NCBI GenBank assembly: GCA_003564775.1 | Contig: PXEI01000170.1 | Coordinates: 1-31,606 of the forward strand | Source: Spirochaetaceae bacterium | Lineage (GTDB): Bacteria; Spirochaetota; Spirochaetia; DSM-27196; SLAA01 | DNA: 31,606 nt | Direction of reading: 5' to 3' | Shown: positions 15,644 through 23,849 of the stretch, piece by piece | How the letters are laid out: each line of letters begins with the position of its first letter | How positions within the stretch are numbered: the stretch's first letter is position 1 | The notes under the pieces: generated by a model | The model's database searches: none | Told to the model about the DNA's origin: nothing | What the model saw: the letters and a program-made list of their open reading frames with translations, nothing else | Made by a program: the position numbers and the translations under genes

Positions 15644-17070
15644 ACTGGCGCGAAATTGACCGGGTACTCCAGGAGCTGCAGCTCAGCGGAACTCATATTC
15701 AACGCATACTCCAACCCGACTTTTCGCGACTGGTACTGGAACTCTACCGCCCGGGTGAGGCGTTCCAGGTAGCGGTGGTCTTGAAACCAGGTGTTGTCAG
15801 GATGCATCGGATTGGGAAAGCTTACAAGAAACCAAAGACTCAGCAGCGCTTTGCCGCGCTACTGAGTTCCCGCCTGAAGGGTGCCCGCATTGAATCAGCA
15901 TACCAGTACGACCGCGAACGCATAATCAGAATACTCTATCAACGCGCCGATGAACGGGGTCTACTCTGGATACGCCTCTGGAGCGGTGCAGCAAATATCA
16001 TTCTTACCAGCGAAGACCACACAATTATCGACGCCTACTTCCGCCGCCCCAAACGCAACGAGGTTAGCGGTGGACGGTTTGAGTTACCGGCTCCAGGTCT
16101 CCAGGACCTATCTACCCGCTTTGCTAAATCCGAAGCGTTCACCTTGCGCTCGGGTGACGCTGGAGAACACAACGAAAACCGTTTTCTTGAGCAATGGTAC
16201 ACCGAGTTGGACGCCGCTCCGCTTAAGGACGGTACTGAGGCAACTCGTGGAGCCGCTGAGCACAAACTGGAAGAACTCCAGGCCGACCTTTTGCGCCGCA
16301 GAAGCAAGGCGGAAGAGCGACTCAACTCGACCGCGGACTATCGGCAGCTAAAAAACCAGGCCGACATTGTCATGGGGAATCAACACCTTGTTCAGGCTGG
16401 CGCAACAGAGTTGGTGACCGAGGATGAACACGGAAATACGCTGCGCATTCCGCTGGATCCGCAACTTCCTCCCTATGCGACTGCGGAGAAGCTGTACGAG
16501 CGCGCCAAACGACTACGAGCAACCGCAGCACATGCAAACGAAGAGCTCACAGCAATTCTCCGCGAAGAAGAACAGCTGACCCGCTTCGCCTGGGAACTCA
16601 CCCAAGGTAACATACCCTTAGAACTTCAGCCCGCTAAGGGAGCTGAACAACGCAAGGGCTCGGCCGCCGAGGAACAACGCCCCGGATTGCGCTTTTCCTC
16701 CGGGGGTTTCGTTATCCTGGTTGGACGAAATGCGCGGGAAAACGACGGGCTCCTGCGGCGGTATGTACGTGGAAATGATACGTGGCTGCATACCCGAGAC
16801 TATCCAGGCGGATACGTTTTTGTAAAACAGCAACCCGGAAAAACTGTTCCACTTGAGGTGCTGATAGATGCCGGTCAACTCGCAGTCCACTACAGTAAAG
16901 CACGCGGAGAACAGACTGTTGAGTTATACTATACACAGGTCAAACACCTGCGACGCGCTAAGCACGGCGCCCTTGGGCTGGTTATTCCAACTCAGGAGAA
17001 GAATCTTCGAGTTCAAGCCGACTCCGGTCGACTACAGCGCGTACTTTCCAGCAATGATTCAATGAGGTGA
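15634..17070 (+). CDS. rqcH: NFACT-family ribosome quality-control protein (RqcH-like)
   Basis: RqcH/NFACT proteins bind stalled 60S/50S-peptidyl-tRNA complexes and, in bacteria, direct C-terminal alanine tailing. The product has 478 residues against about 570 for B. subtilis RqcH, so the middle is compact. The N-terminal NFACT-N part (1-170) has YQYDRERIIRI with the Asp93-Arg94 pair corresponding to the essential Asp-Arg of RqcH. Residues ~205-340 are charged and helical, the expected coiled coil (EELQADLLRRRSKAEERL and ATAAHANEELTAILREEEQL). The C-terminal NFACT-R domain contains NDTWLHTRDYPGGYVFVK and the VELYYTQVKHLRRAK stretch. It was formerly called fibronectin-binding protein. It starts ten bases inside folC and ends overlapping AMMECR1. 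The intact DR motif suggests it is functional. Confidence 0.88.
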   Translation: MSLNWREIDRVLQELQLSGTHIQRILQPDFSRLVLELYRPGEAFQVAVVLKPGVVRMHRIGKAYKKPKTQQRFAALLSSRLKGARIESAYQYDRERIIRILYQRADERGLLWIRLWSGAANIILTSEDHTIIDAYFRRPKRNEVSGGRFELPAPGLQDLSTRFAKSEAFTLRSGDAGEHNENRFLEQWYTELDAAPLKDGTEATRGAAEHKLEELQADLLRRRSKAEERLNSTADYRQLKNQADIVMGNQHLVQAGATELVTEDEHGNTLRIPLDPQLPPYATAEKLYERAKRLRATAAHANEELTAILREEEQLTRFAWELTQGNIPLELQPAKGAEQRKGSAAEEQRPGLRFSSGGFVILVGRNARENDGLLRRYVRGNDTWLHTRDYPGGYVFVKQQPGKTVPLEVLIDAGQLAVHYSKARGEQTVELYYTQVKHLRRAKHGALGLVIPTQEKNLRVQADSGRLQRVLSSNDSMR

Positions 17071-17666
17071 CTACAGTAGTGCATGAGCTAGATTCCCTTC
17101 AGGACAACAAACTACGAAAAACACTCCTGGCAGCAGCTCGCCACGAGATCTCCCGCGCCTGCAATCTGCCTGCGACACCCGAGTCGCTATCAGCACCCCT
17201 TAGCGTGTCAGGAGACTTTGAGCCTATCAACGCCTCTGGCGTGTTTGTGTCTCTCCACCTTGGTAAACGGCTGCGCGGGTGCATCGGCAAACTGCGTTTA
17301 GACCAGGTTGGCCCGACCGAGCTCGGCACGGCAGCAGTAGATGCTGCCTGTTCTGACCCACGCTTTGAACCAGTTGCCCCAGGTGAACTCGATGGGCTTA
17401 AGATTGAGATTTCATTACTCGGCCCCCTTTATCCCTGCGAACCGGAGCAGGTCGTTGTGGGAAACCACGGACTCTATCTGCGCAGTGATCATGGTTCCGG
17501 ACTCCTTTTGCCCCAAGTCGCGGTAGAACGAGGCTGGACCGGCGAGCAGTTCCTGCAACAACTCCGCAAGAAAGCGGGTCTGGGCGAAACACCTACCAGT
17601 ACGGAGCAGCTTTGGTGCTTCCGTGCAGTAGTGTTTGACGAAGACGCGAATCTACGGCAATACTAG
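17067..17666 (+). CDS. AMMECR1-domain protein (AmmeMemoRadiSam system protein A)
   Basis: 199 residues, the standard single-domain size. The family motif LRGCIGKLRL (~residues 69-78) is preceded by GVFVSLHLGKR and followed by SDPRFEPVAPGELDGLKIEI, LGPLYPCEPEQVVVGNHGLY, GSGLLLPQVAVERGWTGEQF and LRKKAGLGETP, in the usual order. GTG at 17067 overlaps the NFACT stop by four bases. An alternative GTG at 17079 has AGGTG nine bases before it and would shorten the protein by four residues. AMMECR1 is found with MEMO and a radical-SAM protein in many prokaryotes. MEMO is here at 5131-5970 in another transcription unit. The molecular function is not established; the conserved cysteine in RGCIG is a candidate for chemistry or modification. 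Confidence 0.93.
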   Translation: MTTVVHELDSLQDNKLRKTLLAAARHEISRACNLPATPESLSAPLSVSGDFEPINASGVFVSLHLGKRLRGCIGKLRLDQVGPTELGTAAVDAACSDPRFEPVAPGELDGLKIEISLLGPLYPCEPEQVVVGNHGLYLRSDHGSGLLLPQVAVERGWTGEQFLQQLRKKAGLGETPTSTEQLWCFRAVVFDEDANLRQY

Positions 17667-17669
17667 ACC

Positions 17670-19187
17670 GTGTTGGTTTATACGTTAATTGACTTACAGC
17701 GCAGCGCAGATCCTCATCTGGCCAGACGCCTGCACGGTTCGTCTGGACTGACTACCGTAACCGTTAACCCGAACCTGACCGGCAACTTGGCATTTGAAGC
17801 CGCCAAAAACGATCGTGCAGCGTTTGAGTTGAGTTCCGGAACGGTCTTCCTGCGTATACCGTACCCAAACCTATGTTCGCTGGCGCTGCTTCTTGCTCGC
17901 GAGCCGGAAGCGCACGCCTACTCTCTCATGCTGCACGTCTCGCAGGCAGCCGCATTATTGCCGGAGGAGACCGGATTCTCCCTTGACCCCGAGTTCATCT
18001 TCCTGAAGGCGGACGCACCCCTTAACTCCGGTGTGGTGTTCCTCACTGCCCCGGACGTCACGGAACTCCGCCAGTTGCAGGGGAGTCATAGCCTCGGAAC
18101 TGAAGACGCCAAGCGAAACCATCATCACCTGGACTTCGACCCCCCGGGTCTGTCAGGGTCGGCTGTAACCGCTTTTGGCCTTGCTGCATTATGGTATCAT
18201 CGGCTCAGCTCAGAGCCATTCTGCATCAACCCCGAGGCACCGCATGGCACTCCCCGACTCTACGAACGCTTTCGGGAGAGCTTTCCGACAATGCCAACTG
18301 CGCTGCACCAGGCGTTTGATGCATGTATAGACGGCAGGCGGCCAACCCGCACCCGCAACCACACTCGTACCACTACCCATAACGGAGTGGTACCCGGCGA
18401 TGAGAGCTCCTCGCGGACTATTACGGAGCTCCTCAAGGCTCTTCCAGATAGTTCGGCCGCACTCTCGCAGATCCTTGACTCCAGGGGAACAGACCCACAT
18501 GAACTCCACAGACGCGAGGTAGTAGCCGCCCGTTCCCGGCGCGACAGAGTTCGCCGTTTTGACCGCCGAGAGTTCCTCAGACGCCGAGGAGTTCGTCTAG
18601 CCATTATCTCCGGGCTGGTGCTCTTTTTCGGTGGTATTGCTGGAACGAGCATTAATCGAGCGCTCCAACCACCGGTTACTCATGGTTTGGGTGCCGGGGA
18701 AGTCGTCCGGCTCCATTATGCGGCAATTAACGAGCTGGATCCGGAGCTTCTGCGAGCCACTCTTGCACGGGGCGTCGCGAGCCGGCGTGTTGATGAGCTC
18801 ACGACGATGTACGTTACCTCACGTGCACGCATGTCAGTTGAGATGGAAACCGGACATTATCGAGCTGACGAATGGATAGATCAAGGCAGGCCTGAGCTTA
18901 GCCCCACGGTCTACCCTTATGGCGTGAGTACACCCACAATTCTTGAGCTCACCAAACAGGACTCCACGGCGCTCTACGAAGCACGGTTCATTCGTGTTGA
19001 CTTTGCGTTTGAGGACAACCCTCAAAACGGCCGTGACGCCAATGACATCAACGCCAGTCGGGAGCAGGTTGCCGCTATCCGCGAGTACCATGTCCGTGAG
19101 CAGCTGCAGCTCGAGCGTCGCAACGAGGTCTGGCGCATCGTCGCGATAGACGCCCACATTGAGGAGCTATCTGGTGAGTCGTATTGA
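17670..19187 (+). CDS. Uncharacterised single-TM protein, possibly pseudokinase-like N-domain
   Basis: 505 residues from GTG 17670, three bases after the AMMECR1 stop. I do not recognise the family. The N-terminal ~220 residues are cytoplasmic-looking; the pattern TAFGLAALWYHRLSSEPFC followed 30 residues later by PTALHQAFDACIDGRRPT resembles the end of a protein-kinase C-lobe (FGxxxYxLLxGxxPF ... aL..c......RPT), but no catalytic loop or DFG is visible, so any kinase relation would be a pseudokinase and is weak. An Arg-rich stretch (~286-307, including RDRVRRFDRREFLRRR) precedes a TM at 308-327 (RLAIISGLVLFFGGIAGTSI). The extracytoplasmic C-terminus begins VVRLHYAAINELDPELLRA and ends with VREQLQLERRNEVWRIVAI, which resembles an NTF2-like fold. 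The basic side before the TM places the N-terminus in the cytoplasm. It overlaps the next unknown gene by 14 bases. Confidence 0.72.
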   Translation: MLVYTLIDLQRSADPHLARRLHGSSGLTTVTVNPNLTGNLAFEAAKNDRAAFELSSGTVFLRIPYPNLCSLALLLAREPEAHAYSLMLHVSQAAALLPEETGFSLDPEFIFLKADAPLNSGVVFLTAPDVTELRQLQGSHSLGTEDAKRNHHHLDFDPPGLSGSAVTAFGLAALWYHRLSSEPFCINPEAPHGTPRLYERFRESFPTMPTALHQAFDACIDGRRPTRTRNHTRTTTHNGVVPGDESSSRTITELLKALPDSSAALSQILDSRGTDPHELHRREVVAARSRRDRVRRFDRREFLRRRGVRLAIISGLVLFFGGIAGTSINRALQPPVTHGLGAGEVVRLHYAAINELDPELLRATLARGVASRRVDELTTMYVTSRARMSVEMETGHYRADEWIDQGRPELSPTVYPYGVSTPTILELTKQDSTALYEARFIRVDFAFEDNPQNGRDANDINASREQVAAIREYHVREQLQLERRNEVWRIVAIDAHIEELSGESY

Positions 19188-20106
19188 GATAATCAAGCCT
19201 GACCCCTCGGTAGACGCCTTGCTCCGCACGGTCAAACCTTCAGAGAGCACCTATACCCCGTATTTCACCGCTAACGAAGAGTTGTATTTGGAGCTGGACC
19301 ATGAGTTCCAGGTACCGAGTTTCCAGATTCATCACGATGTACGTGAGGAAGCCCCTTCACCCCGTTACCGTGAAGACCTCCACCGTCTCATCCTCCAGTT
19401 GGGAGAACGCCTTCCGACTGTGTTTCAGGGGCTTAGATACTTCTTTGATCCGGCGGAAATACTCCGTCCCTCATTTTTCCGAATCTACCGTGCTGACGAC
19501 TGTCTCTATCTCTACCTTCTCCGGCTTGACCTCGTGCCTCGTCCGGGAATTCACCGACACACGACACGCGACTCAAACGAAGAAACTCCCGCCTACAGCA
19601 GCACCAAGCTTTTTGTCGAGGCCGATATGATCCCTATCCAGGAGATTCAAGGAAGCGACGACAACCCCGAGGCCTGTCTGGTTCGGCGTTCGATATCCGA
19701 GACCTGGATTGGTGAGACCGGCCGTGGATACTACGTGCAGGGCATCTGGCTGGACCGGGAACTCACCAAGTTCTTTACCAAGCTCTTCTTGCCAGATAAC
19801 GCCCGCACCTATCCCTACTACCCACTCAGTTGCAAGTATCAGGCGGTGTGTCACTCGCTGTATCGCCTGGAGCCTGGTGACCTGGATAGAGCTTGCCAGG
19901 TTGCTCATAAGGCACGCCTTTTTCTGGATCCACACATGGAAGCAGTTCAGAATGCGCTCCGCGTGAATGAGTTCTCGACAGAGCTCCCACTGTTTTCTGA
20001 ACTACGAGCTCAGCTGCCGGAGGAGTTGGCTCACTACTGGGAACGACTCCGTTTGGTACCGTTTCTCAACGAACGCGACATGAAGGAGTTTCGCATTGAA
20101 GACTGA
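19174..20106 (+). CDS. Uncharacterised cytoplasmic protein upstream of murD
   Basis: 310 residues from GTG 19174, chosen because GAGGAG lies seven bases upstream; a TTG at 19159 would sit before the ribosome site. No family recognised and no signal peptide or membrane segment. It is rich in aromatic residues and mixed charge, with stretches such as LQLGERLPTVFQGLRYFFDP, RPSFFRIYRADDCLYLYLLR, STKLFVEADMIPI and WIGETGRGYYVQGIWLDREL, suggesting a compact alpha/beta fold. A few Cys (for example CKYQAVCHSLYRL) do not form an obvious metal motif. It overlaps the preceding TM protein by 14 bases and murD by 11, so the three are translationally coupled. The context suggests a partner of the upstream membrane protein or a cell-envelope task, but function cannot be assigned. 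Confidence 0.78.
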   Translation: MSRIEIIKPDPSVDALLRTVKPSESTYTPYFTANEELYLELDHEFQVPSFQIHHDVREEAPSPRYREDLHRLILQLGERLPTVFQGLRYFFDPAEILRPSFFRIYRADDCLYLYLLRLDLVPRPGIHRHTTRDSNEETPAYSSTKLFVEADMIPIQEIQGSDDNPEACLVRRSISETWIGETGRGYYVQGIWLDRELTKFFTKLFLPDNARTYPYYPLSCKYQAVCHSLYRLEPGDLDRACQVAHKARLFLDPHMEAVQNALRVNEFSTELPLFSELRAQLPEELAHYWERLRLVPFLNERDMKEFRIED

Positions 20107-21514
20107 ACAACGATATCGTGGAGCTCGCGTAACCATCATGGGGCTGGGACTCCACGGTGGAGGTGCCGCAACGGCACGCTATCTTCATTCCGAGGGTGCC
20201 AAACTCACGGTTACCGACCTGCGCTCTCCTGAAGAACTCCGCCCCAGTATTGAAGCTCTTTCGGACCTGCCGCTGCGTTATGTTCTGGGACGTCACGATA
20301 CACAGGACTTCCGCGATGCAGATTTCGTCGTAAAAAACCCGGGAGTCCCACGTAGTTCGCCATATCTTCAACACGCTCGCCGGGTGGAGACCGACATTTC
20401 CCTGTTCCTGCGCGCGCGTTCCAACCCCTTGCTCTGCGTTACCGGTACCAAAGGCAAGTCGACGACCGCAACAGCACTTCACCATGTACTGTTGCAGGCT
20501 TACTCCGACGCCGCCCTTGGTGGCAATATCACTGTGTCGCCACTTGCCTTCATTGACACCCTGCGTGTCGATGCTCCGGTCGTACTTGAGCTCTCGTCTT
20601 TCCAGTTGGGCGACCTTGAGTTTGCCGGAGCGCTTGAGTGGTTACAACCGCAGGTTGGCGTGTTGACCACCATCATGCCTGATCATCTGGACTACTATCC
20701 AGACATGCAAGCATACCTCCACGACAAGGAGCTTCTGCTGTCATCAGTTCCACCAGGAGGCTGGACGATTGCCGCCTGTGGGAGTGAGTACCTTAAGCAG
20801 TTTCTCTCCAGAACCAACTCTCGCGTGTGTGTGGCACAGGCGCCCTCAGGTGCACTCGTGCGCTCGCCTGATGCAGTCTGTTACCTCGACGGTGAGCACG
20901 GCTATCTTCAACAGGGTGAGCACGCCCCGGAGGAAATTCTCCGCTCTTCACCGCTGCCTGGTGACCATGCCCGCAGCAACCTGCTCGCCGCTGGTGCCGC
21001 CGCCCGCCTCTACGGTGTGCCAGCCGCATTGACTGCAGACGCTCTGAGCTCCTTTCCGGGCGTAGCACACCGCATGGAGTTCATCACCGAGATTGAGGGC
21101 GTTCGCTACTACAACGACTCTGCGGCCACAATTGCAGAAGCGGCCGTAGCTGCTGTGAAGGCCTTCTCGGAGCCGGTGCACCTCATAGCCGGTGGCAGCG
21201 ACAAACAACTTTCTCCAGCCGCTTTCTCCAGCATCGGAGACGGCGCGGCAGGGGTCTATCTGCTTGCAGGCACAGCCTCGGACGCTATTCAACAACAGCT
21301 CATGGCCGGACGAACACCGGTATATGGGCCATACAATACACTTCGCTCAGCCTTGGATGCCGCCGTACAGGCGGCGAGTCCCGGAGACGTCGTAATCCTA
21401 TCGCCCGGATGCGCCTCTTTTGGAATGTTTTTGAATGAGTTCCACCGCGGAAACACCTTTCGCGCAATGGTTCTTGAGTCAGCAACCACCCCCACTTTGA
21501 AACAGGAGTTTTAG
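20096..21514 (+). CDS. murD: UDP-N-acetylmuramoylalanine--D-glutamate ligase
   Basis: The cytoplasmic ligase that adds D-glutamate to UDP-MurNAc-L-Ala with ATP. 472 residues from TTG 20096, which is preceded by AAGGAG at a seven-base spacing. N-terminal Rossmann-like domain with IMGLGLHGGGAATARYL and VKNPGVPRSSP; P-loop VTGTKGKSTTA (~residues 116-126); GGNITVSPL; LELSSFQLGDLE; MPDHLDYY; ALSSFPGVAHRMEF and YYNDSAATIAEA in place of the common NDSKATN; C-terminal LIAGGSDKQLSP and LSPGCASFGMFLNEFHRG. The last motif and GGNI are diagnostic for MurD among Mur ligases. The lysine of NDSKATN is alanine here, a variation also seen in some other bacterial MurD proteins. It overlaps the preceding unknown gene by 11 bases and is followed two bases later by adenosine deaminase. 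Confidence 0.94.
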   Translation: MKTEQRYRGARVTIMGLGLHGGGAATARYLHSEGAKLTVTDLRSPEELRPSIEALSDLPLRYVLGRHDTQDFRDADFVVKNPGVPRSSPYLQHARRVETDISLFLRARSNPLLCVTGTKGKSTTATALHHVLLQAYSDAALGGNITVSPLAFIDTLRVDAPVVLELSSFQLGDLEFAGALEWLQPQVGVLTTIMPDHLDYYPDMQAYLHDKELLLSSVPPGGWTIAACGSEYLKQFLSRTNSRVCVAQAPSGALVRSPDAVCYLDGEHGYLQQGEHAPEEILRSSPLPGDHARSNLLAAGAAARLYGVPAALTADALSSFPGVAHRMEFITEIEGVRYYNDSAATIAEAAVAAVKAFSEPVHLIAGGSDKQLSPAAFSSIGDGAAGVYLLAGTASDAIQQQLMAGRTPVYGPYNTLRSALDAAVQAASPGDVVILSPGCASFGMFLNEFHRGNTFRAMVLESATTPTLKQEF

Positions 21515-21516
21515 AC

Positions 21517-22782
21517 ATGAGTACGTTCCCTATAGAATTTCTTCAGGCCATGCCAAAGACGGATCTGCATCTCCATCTGGACGGGAGCCTTCGTCTCCCG
21601 ACTCTTATTGAACTTGCTCGCGAGGCCAATGTTGAGTTGCCTGCCTGGGATGAAGCTGGGTTAAAGGAAAAGGTATTTAAGCCAAACTACCGCAACCTCA
21701 ACGAGTACTTGGCCGGGTTTGCCTGGACCACCGCGGTTATGCAGACCGCATCAGCGCTCGAGCGAGTAGCGTATGAACTCGCCATGGACAACGCGGCCGA
21801 AAACGTACGCTATATTGAGGTTCGCTTTGCTCCTCAGCTGCATATGAACTCCCAACTGAGCTTTACGCAAGTGCTTGAGGCCGTCGACTCTGGCCTGAAG
21901 CGTGCGCGCGATGAGATTAACGCCCAAGGTGTATATAGCGTGTCCTCATCCGGGAGCAGTGACGACGACAACCCCAATCTTTTACCGCCGCCATTTGACT
22001 ATGGAATCATTGTCACCGCCATGCGCTACTTCACGTCTCAGTTCTCCGAGTACTTTGCAACGCTGACCAAGTCGCATGAGCACGCGACCGAGGTTGAGAT
22101 CCTGCACTATGCATCACTGGAACTGGCCCGTGCTACTGTGCACCTCAGGAATACCTCCGATGTCCGCGTCGTTGGCTTTGATTTGGCAGGCAGCGAGGCC
22201 GGGTACCCGGCTGCGGACCACTTAGCCGCGTTTCAGTACGTCCATGAACACTTCCTCAACAAAACGGTGCATGCGGGTGAAGCATACGGACCGGAGTCGA
22301 TCTTTCAGGCGATCACAAAACTGCACGCGGATCGTATTGGTCATGGTTTTCACCTTTTTGACGAGGACCGCATTACGGACCCTGCCATAGAGGAGCCTGC
22401 TCGCTACGTACGCAACCTCGTCGACTACATCGCAAACAATCGCATTACTATCGAGGTATGCCTCACCAGCAACCTGCAGACATCGCCCCATATCGACCAG
22501 CTTAGCGACCACTCTATTCGCAAGATGATAGACAACAGGCTCTCTGTTACGCTCTGCACCGACAACCGCCTTGTGTCTCATACCACCGTCACCGATGAGT
22601 TCCGGCTCCTGACCGAGAACTTTGAGGTCTCACCCAAAGAGTTGAAGAATATCGTTATCTATGGGTTCAAACGCAGCTTTTTTGAAGGTGACTACAACGA
22701 GAAGCGCGACTATGTTCGGACCGTGATCAACTATTACGACAAGGTAGCAAACAAGTTTGGTATCAACAGCAGTAAAGACTAA
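21517..22782 (+). CDS. add: Adenosine deaminase family protein
   Basis: Hydrolyses adenosine (or deoxyadenosine) to inosine in purine salvage; a zinc TIM-barrel enzyme. 421 residues, longer than the ~335 of E. coli Add. Motifs: KTDLHLHLDGSLRLPTL (His18, His20), NVRYIEVRFAPQLH, VHAGEAYGPESI, HADRIGHGFHLF and VCLTSNLQTSP. The usual zinc/acid pair Asp-Asp near the C-terminus is Asp349-Asn350 (TLCTDNRLVSHTTVTDEF), a form I recall in one bacterial ADA subgroup. A low-complexity insert rich in Ser and Asp (VSSSGSSDDDNPN, ~145-157) accounts for part of the extra length. AGGAG lies eight bases before the ATG. The stop overlaps the stop of the convergent femX-like gene by four bases. Adenine deaminase and aminofutalosine deaminase are less likely because of the overall motif set. 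Confidence 0.9.
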   Translation: MSTFPIEFLQAMPKTDLHLHLDGSLRLPTLIELAREANVELPAWDEAGLKEKVFKPNYRNLNEYLAGFAWTTAVMQTASALERVAYELAMDNAAENVRYIEVRFAPQLHMNSQLSFTQVLEAVDSGLKRARDEINAQGVYSVSSSGSSDDDNPNLLPPPFDYGIIVTAMRYFTSQFSEYFATLTKSHEHATEVEILHYASLELARATVHLRNTSDVRVVGFDLAGSEAGYPAADHLAAFQYVHEHFLNKTVHAGEAYGPESIFQAITKLHADRIGHGFHLFDEDRITDPAIEEPARYVRNLVDYIANNRITIEVCLTSNLQTSPHIDQLSDHSIRKMIDNRLSVTLCTDNRLVSHTTVTDEFRLLTENFEVSPKELKNIVIYGFKRSFFEGDYNEKRDYVRTVINYYDKVANKFGINSSKD

Positions 22783-23849
22783 CGGCGCTTGAGAAAGGTT
22801 TTGAAGTACCAGTTTCGGACGGCCTCTGCAGAGCAGAAGGCTGTGTAGAGGCCCGGAGCTTGGGTGTAGTCCCAGCATCCCAGGCGTTGCACTATGGCTC
22901 CGCCAAACCCCACTTTGAAACGGTACAGACCGTGCATTGGGTGTTGTGGGTCGTCGCTTGGTGGAATGCCAAAGAGGTCATAGCTGACACAACCCCGCGC
23001 CTGCGCCCGCTCTATCGCGCTCCACTGTAACAGGTATGCCGCCATGAGATTTCGCTTATGATCTGCCCCTGCCCCATAGAGGTACACCGCTTGCTGGCGG
23101 TAGTAGACCACTACAATGCCAGCTATAAGCTCACCCTCATGACGTGCGCACAGAAGCTCAATCTCTACTGGCTCGTTGGGTGTGCCTTGTGCAGCACCCA
23201 CCAGCTCGAACAGCCTTTGGTAGTACTCCTGGGAATGAATGCTGATTGAGTCCCGACGTGAGGTCTGGCGGTAGAGCTCATACCATTCATCTAACGCCTG
23301 TACACCCTCACTCCCTAAAACAACACCCTTGCGCGCCGCAAGCCGAATATTGTAGCGAGTTTTGCTCTTCATCTCTGTTAGAAGCTCATCCGCCGATTTG
23401 CTGAGATCAAGGATGACCGTGTTGGGTGGTTGTATATCTACCCTGGCAGCCTTAAAGCCCGCAGTCTTCAGCTCATGGTGACGAGCAGGATTCGTTTCCC
23501 ACGGAAGATCCCACCGAATAAACCCACAGTCTCGTAATGGCCCGGACAGCGCGTTACGGCTAAACTCAACCAAGGTCGAGATTGAGCTTGAGGCTGGGGC
23601 TGAGCTTGAATCTGAAGCTGAGTTTGGGGCTGGATCCGATGGCGCCCCATGCGGCACGTATGCCAGCCGCACCCCTGGTGCGGCTTTGCGCGAAAGCACC
23701 GAGACCGATCCTGACTTGGATCCGTCCGCGACCTCGTGACCAAGGTGGTCAAGCCGATGTCGGCGCCAGCCAAACTCCGACTTGAACTGCGCCCAGACGC
23801 TGCTTTGGAGAAAGCTGTGTTCGTCCGGTGGCTCTACCTTACCCAACAT
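22779..23849 (-). CDS. FemX/FemAB-type peptidoglycan bridge aminoacyltransferase
   Basis: A GNAT-fold enzyme of the Fem family, which adds an amino acid from aminoacyl-tRNA to the side chain of the third stem-peptide residue. 356 residues. Typical features: FLQSSVWAQFKSEFGWRRHR at the start, MKSKTRYNIRLAARKGV (~160-176), EWYELYRQTSRRDSISIHS, LIAGIVVVYYRQQAVYLYGA, and near the end YDLFGIPPSDDPQHPMHGLY with RFKVGFGGAIV, the best family signature. A Ser/Ala/Asp-rich insert (residues 69-91) interrupts the N-terminal domain. The ATG at 23849 overlaps the metG stop by 11 bases; the ribosome site is weak, so coupling to metG is likely. Together with a non-DAP MurE, this fits a wall with ornithine or lysine at position 3 and a bridge residue. 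The amino acid transferred cannot be read from the sequence. Confidence 0.87.
   Translation of the reverse strand: MLGKVEPPDEHSFLQSSVWAQFKSEFGWRRHRLDHLGHEVADGSKSGSVSVLSRKAAPGVRLAYVPHGAPSDPAPNSASDSSSAPASSSISTLVEFSRNALSGPLRDCGFIRWDLPWETNPARHHELKTAGFKAARVDIQPPNTVILDLSKSADELLTEMKSKTRYNIRLAARKGVVLGSEGVQALDEWYELYRQTSRRDSISIHSQEYYQRLFELVGAAQGTPNEPVEIELLCARHEGELIAGIVVVYYRQQAVYLYGAGADHKRNLMAAYLLQWSAIERAQARGCVSYDLFGIPPSDDPQHPMHGLYRFKVGFGGAIVQRLGCWDYTQAPGLYTAFCSAEAVRNWYFKTFLKRR
23577..23645 (-). repeat. Degenerate GAGCTTGA/GGGGCTG repeat in the femX-like gene
   Basis: Plus-strand units GAGCTTGA, GGGGCTGAG and near copies recur, encoding the Ser/Ala/Pro/Asp-rich insert DPAPNSASDSSSAPASSSIS. The surrounding enzyme sequence is conserved, so the tract looks like a slippage-generated insertion. 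Confidence 0.55.
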
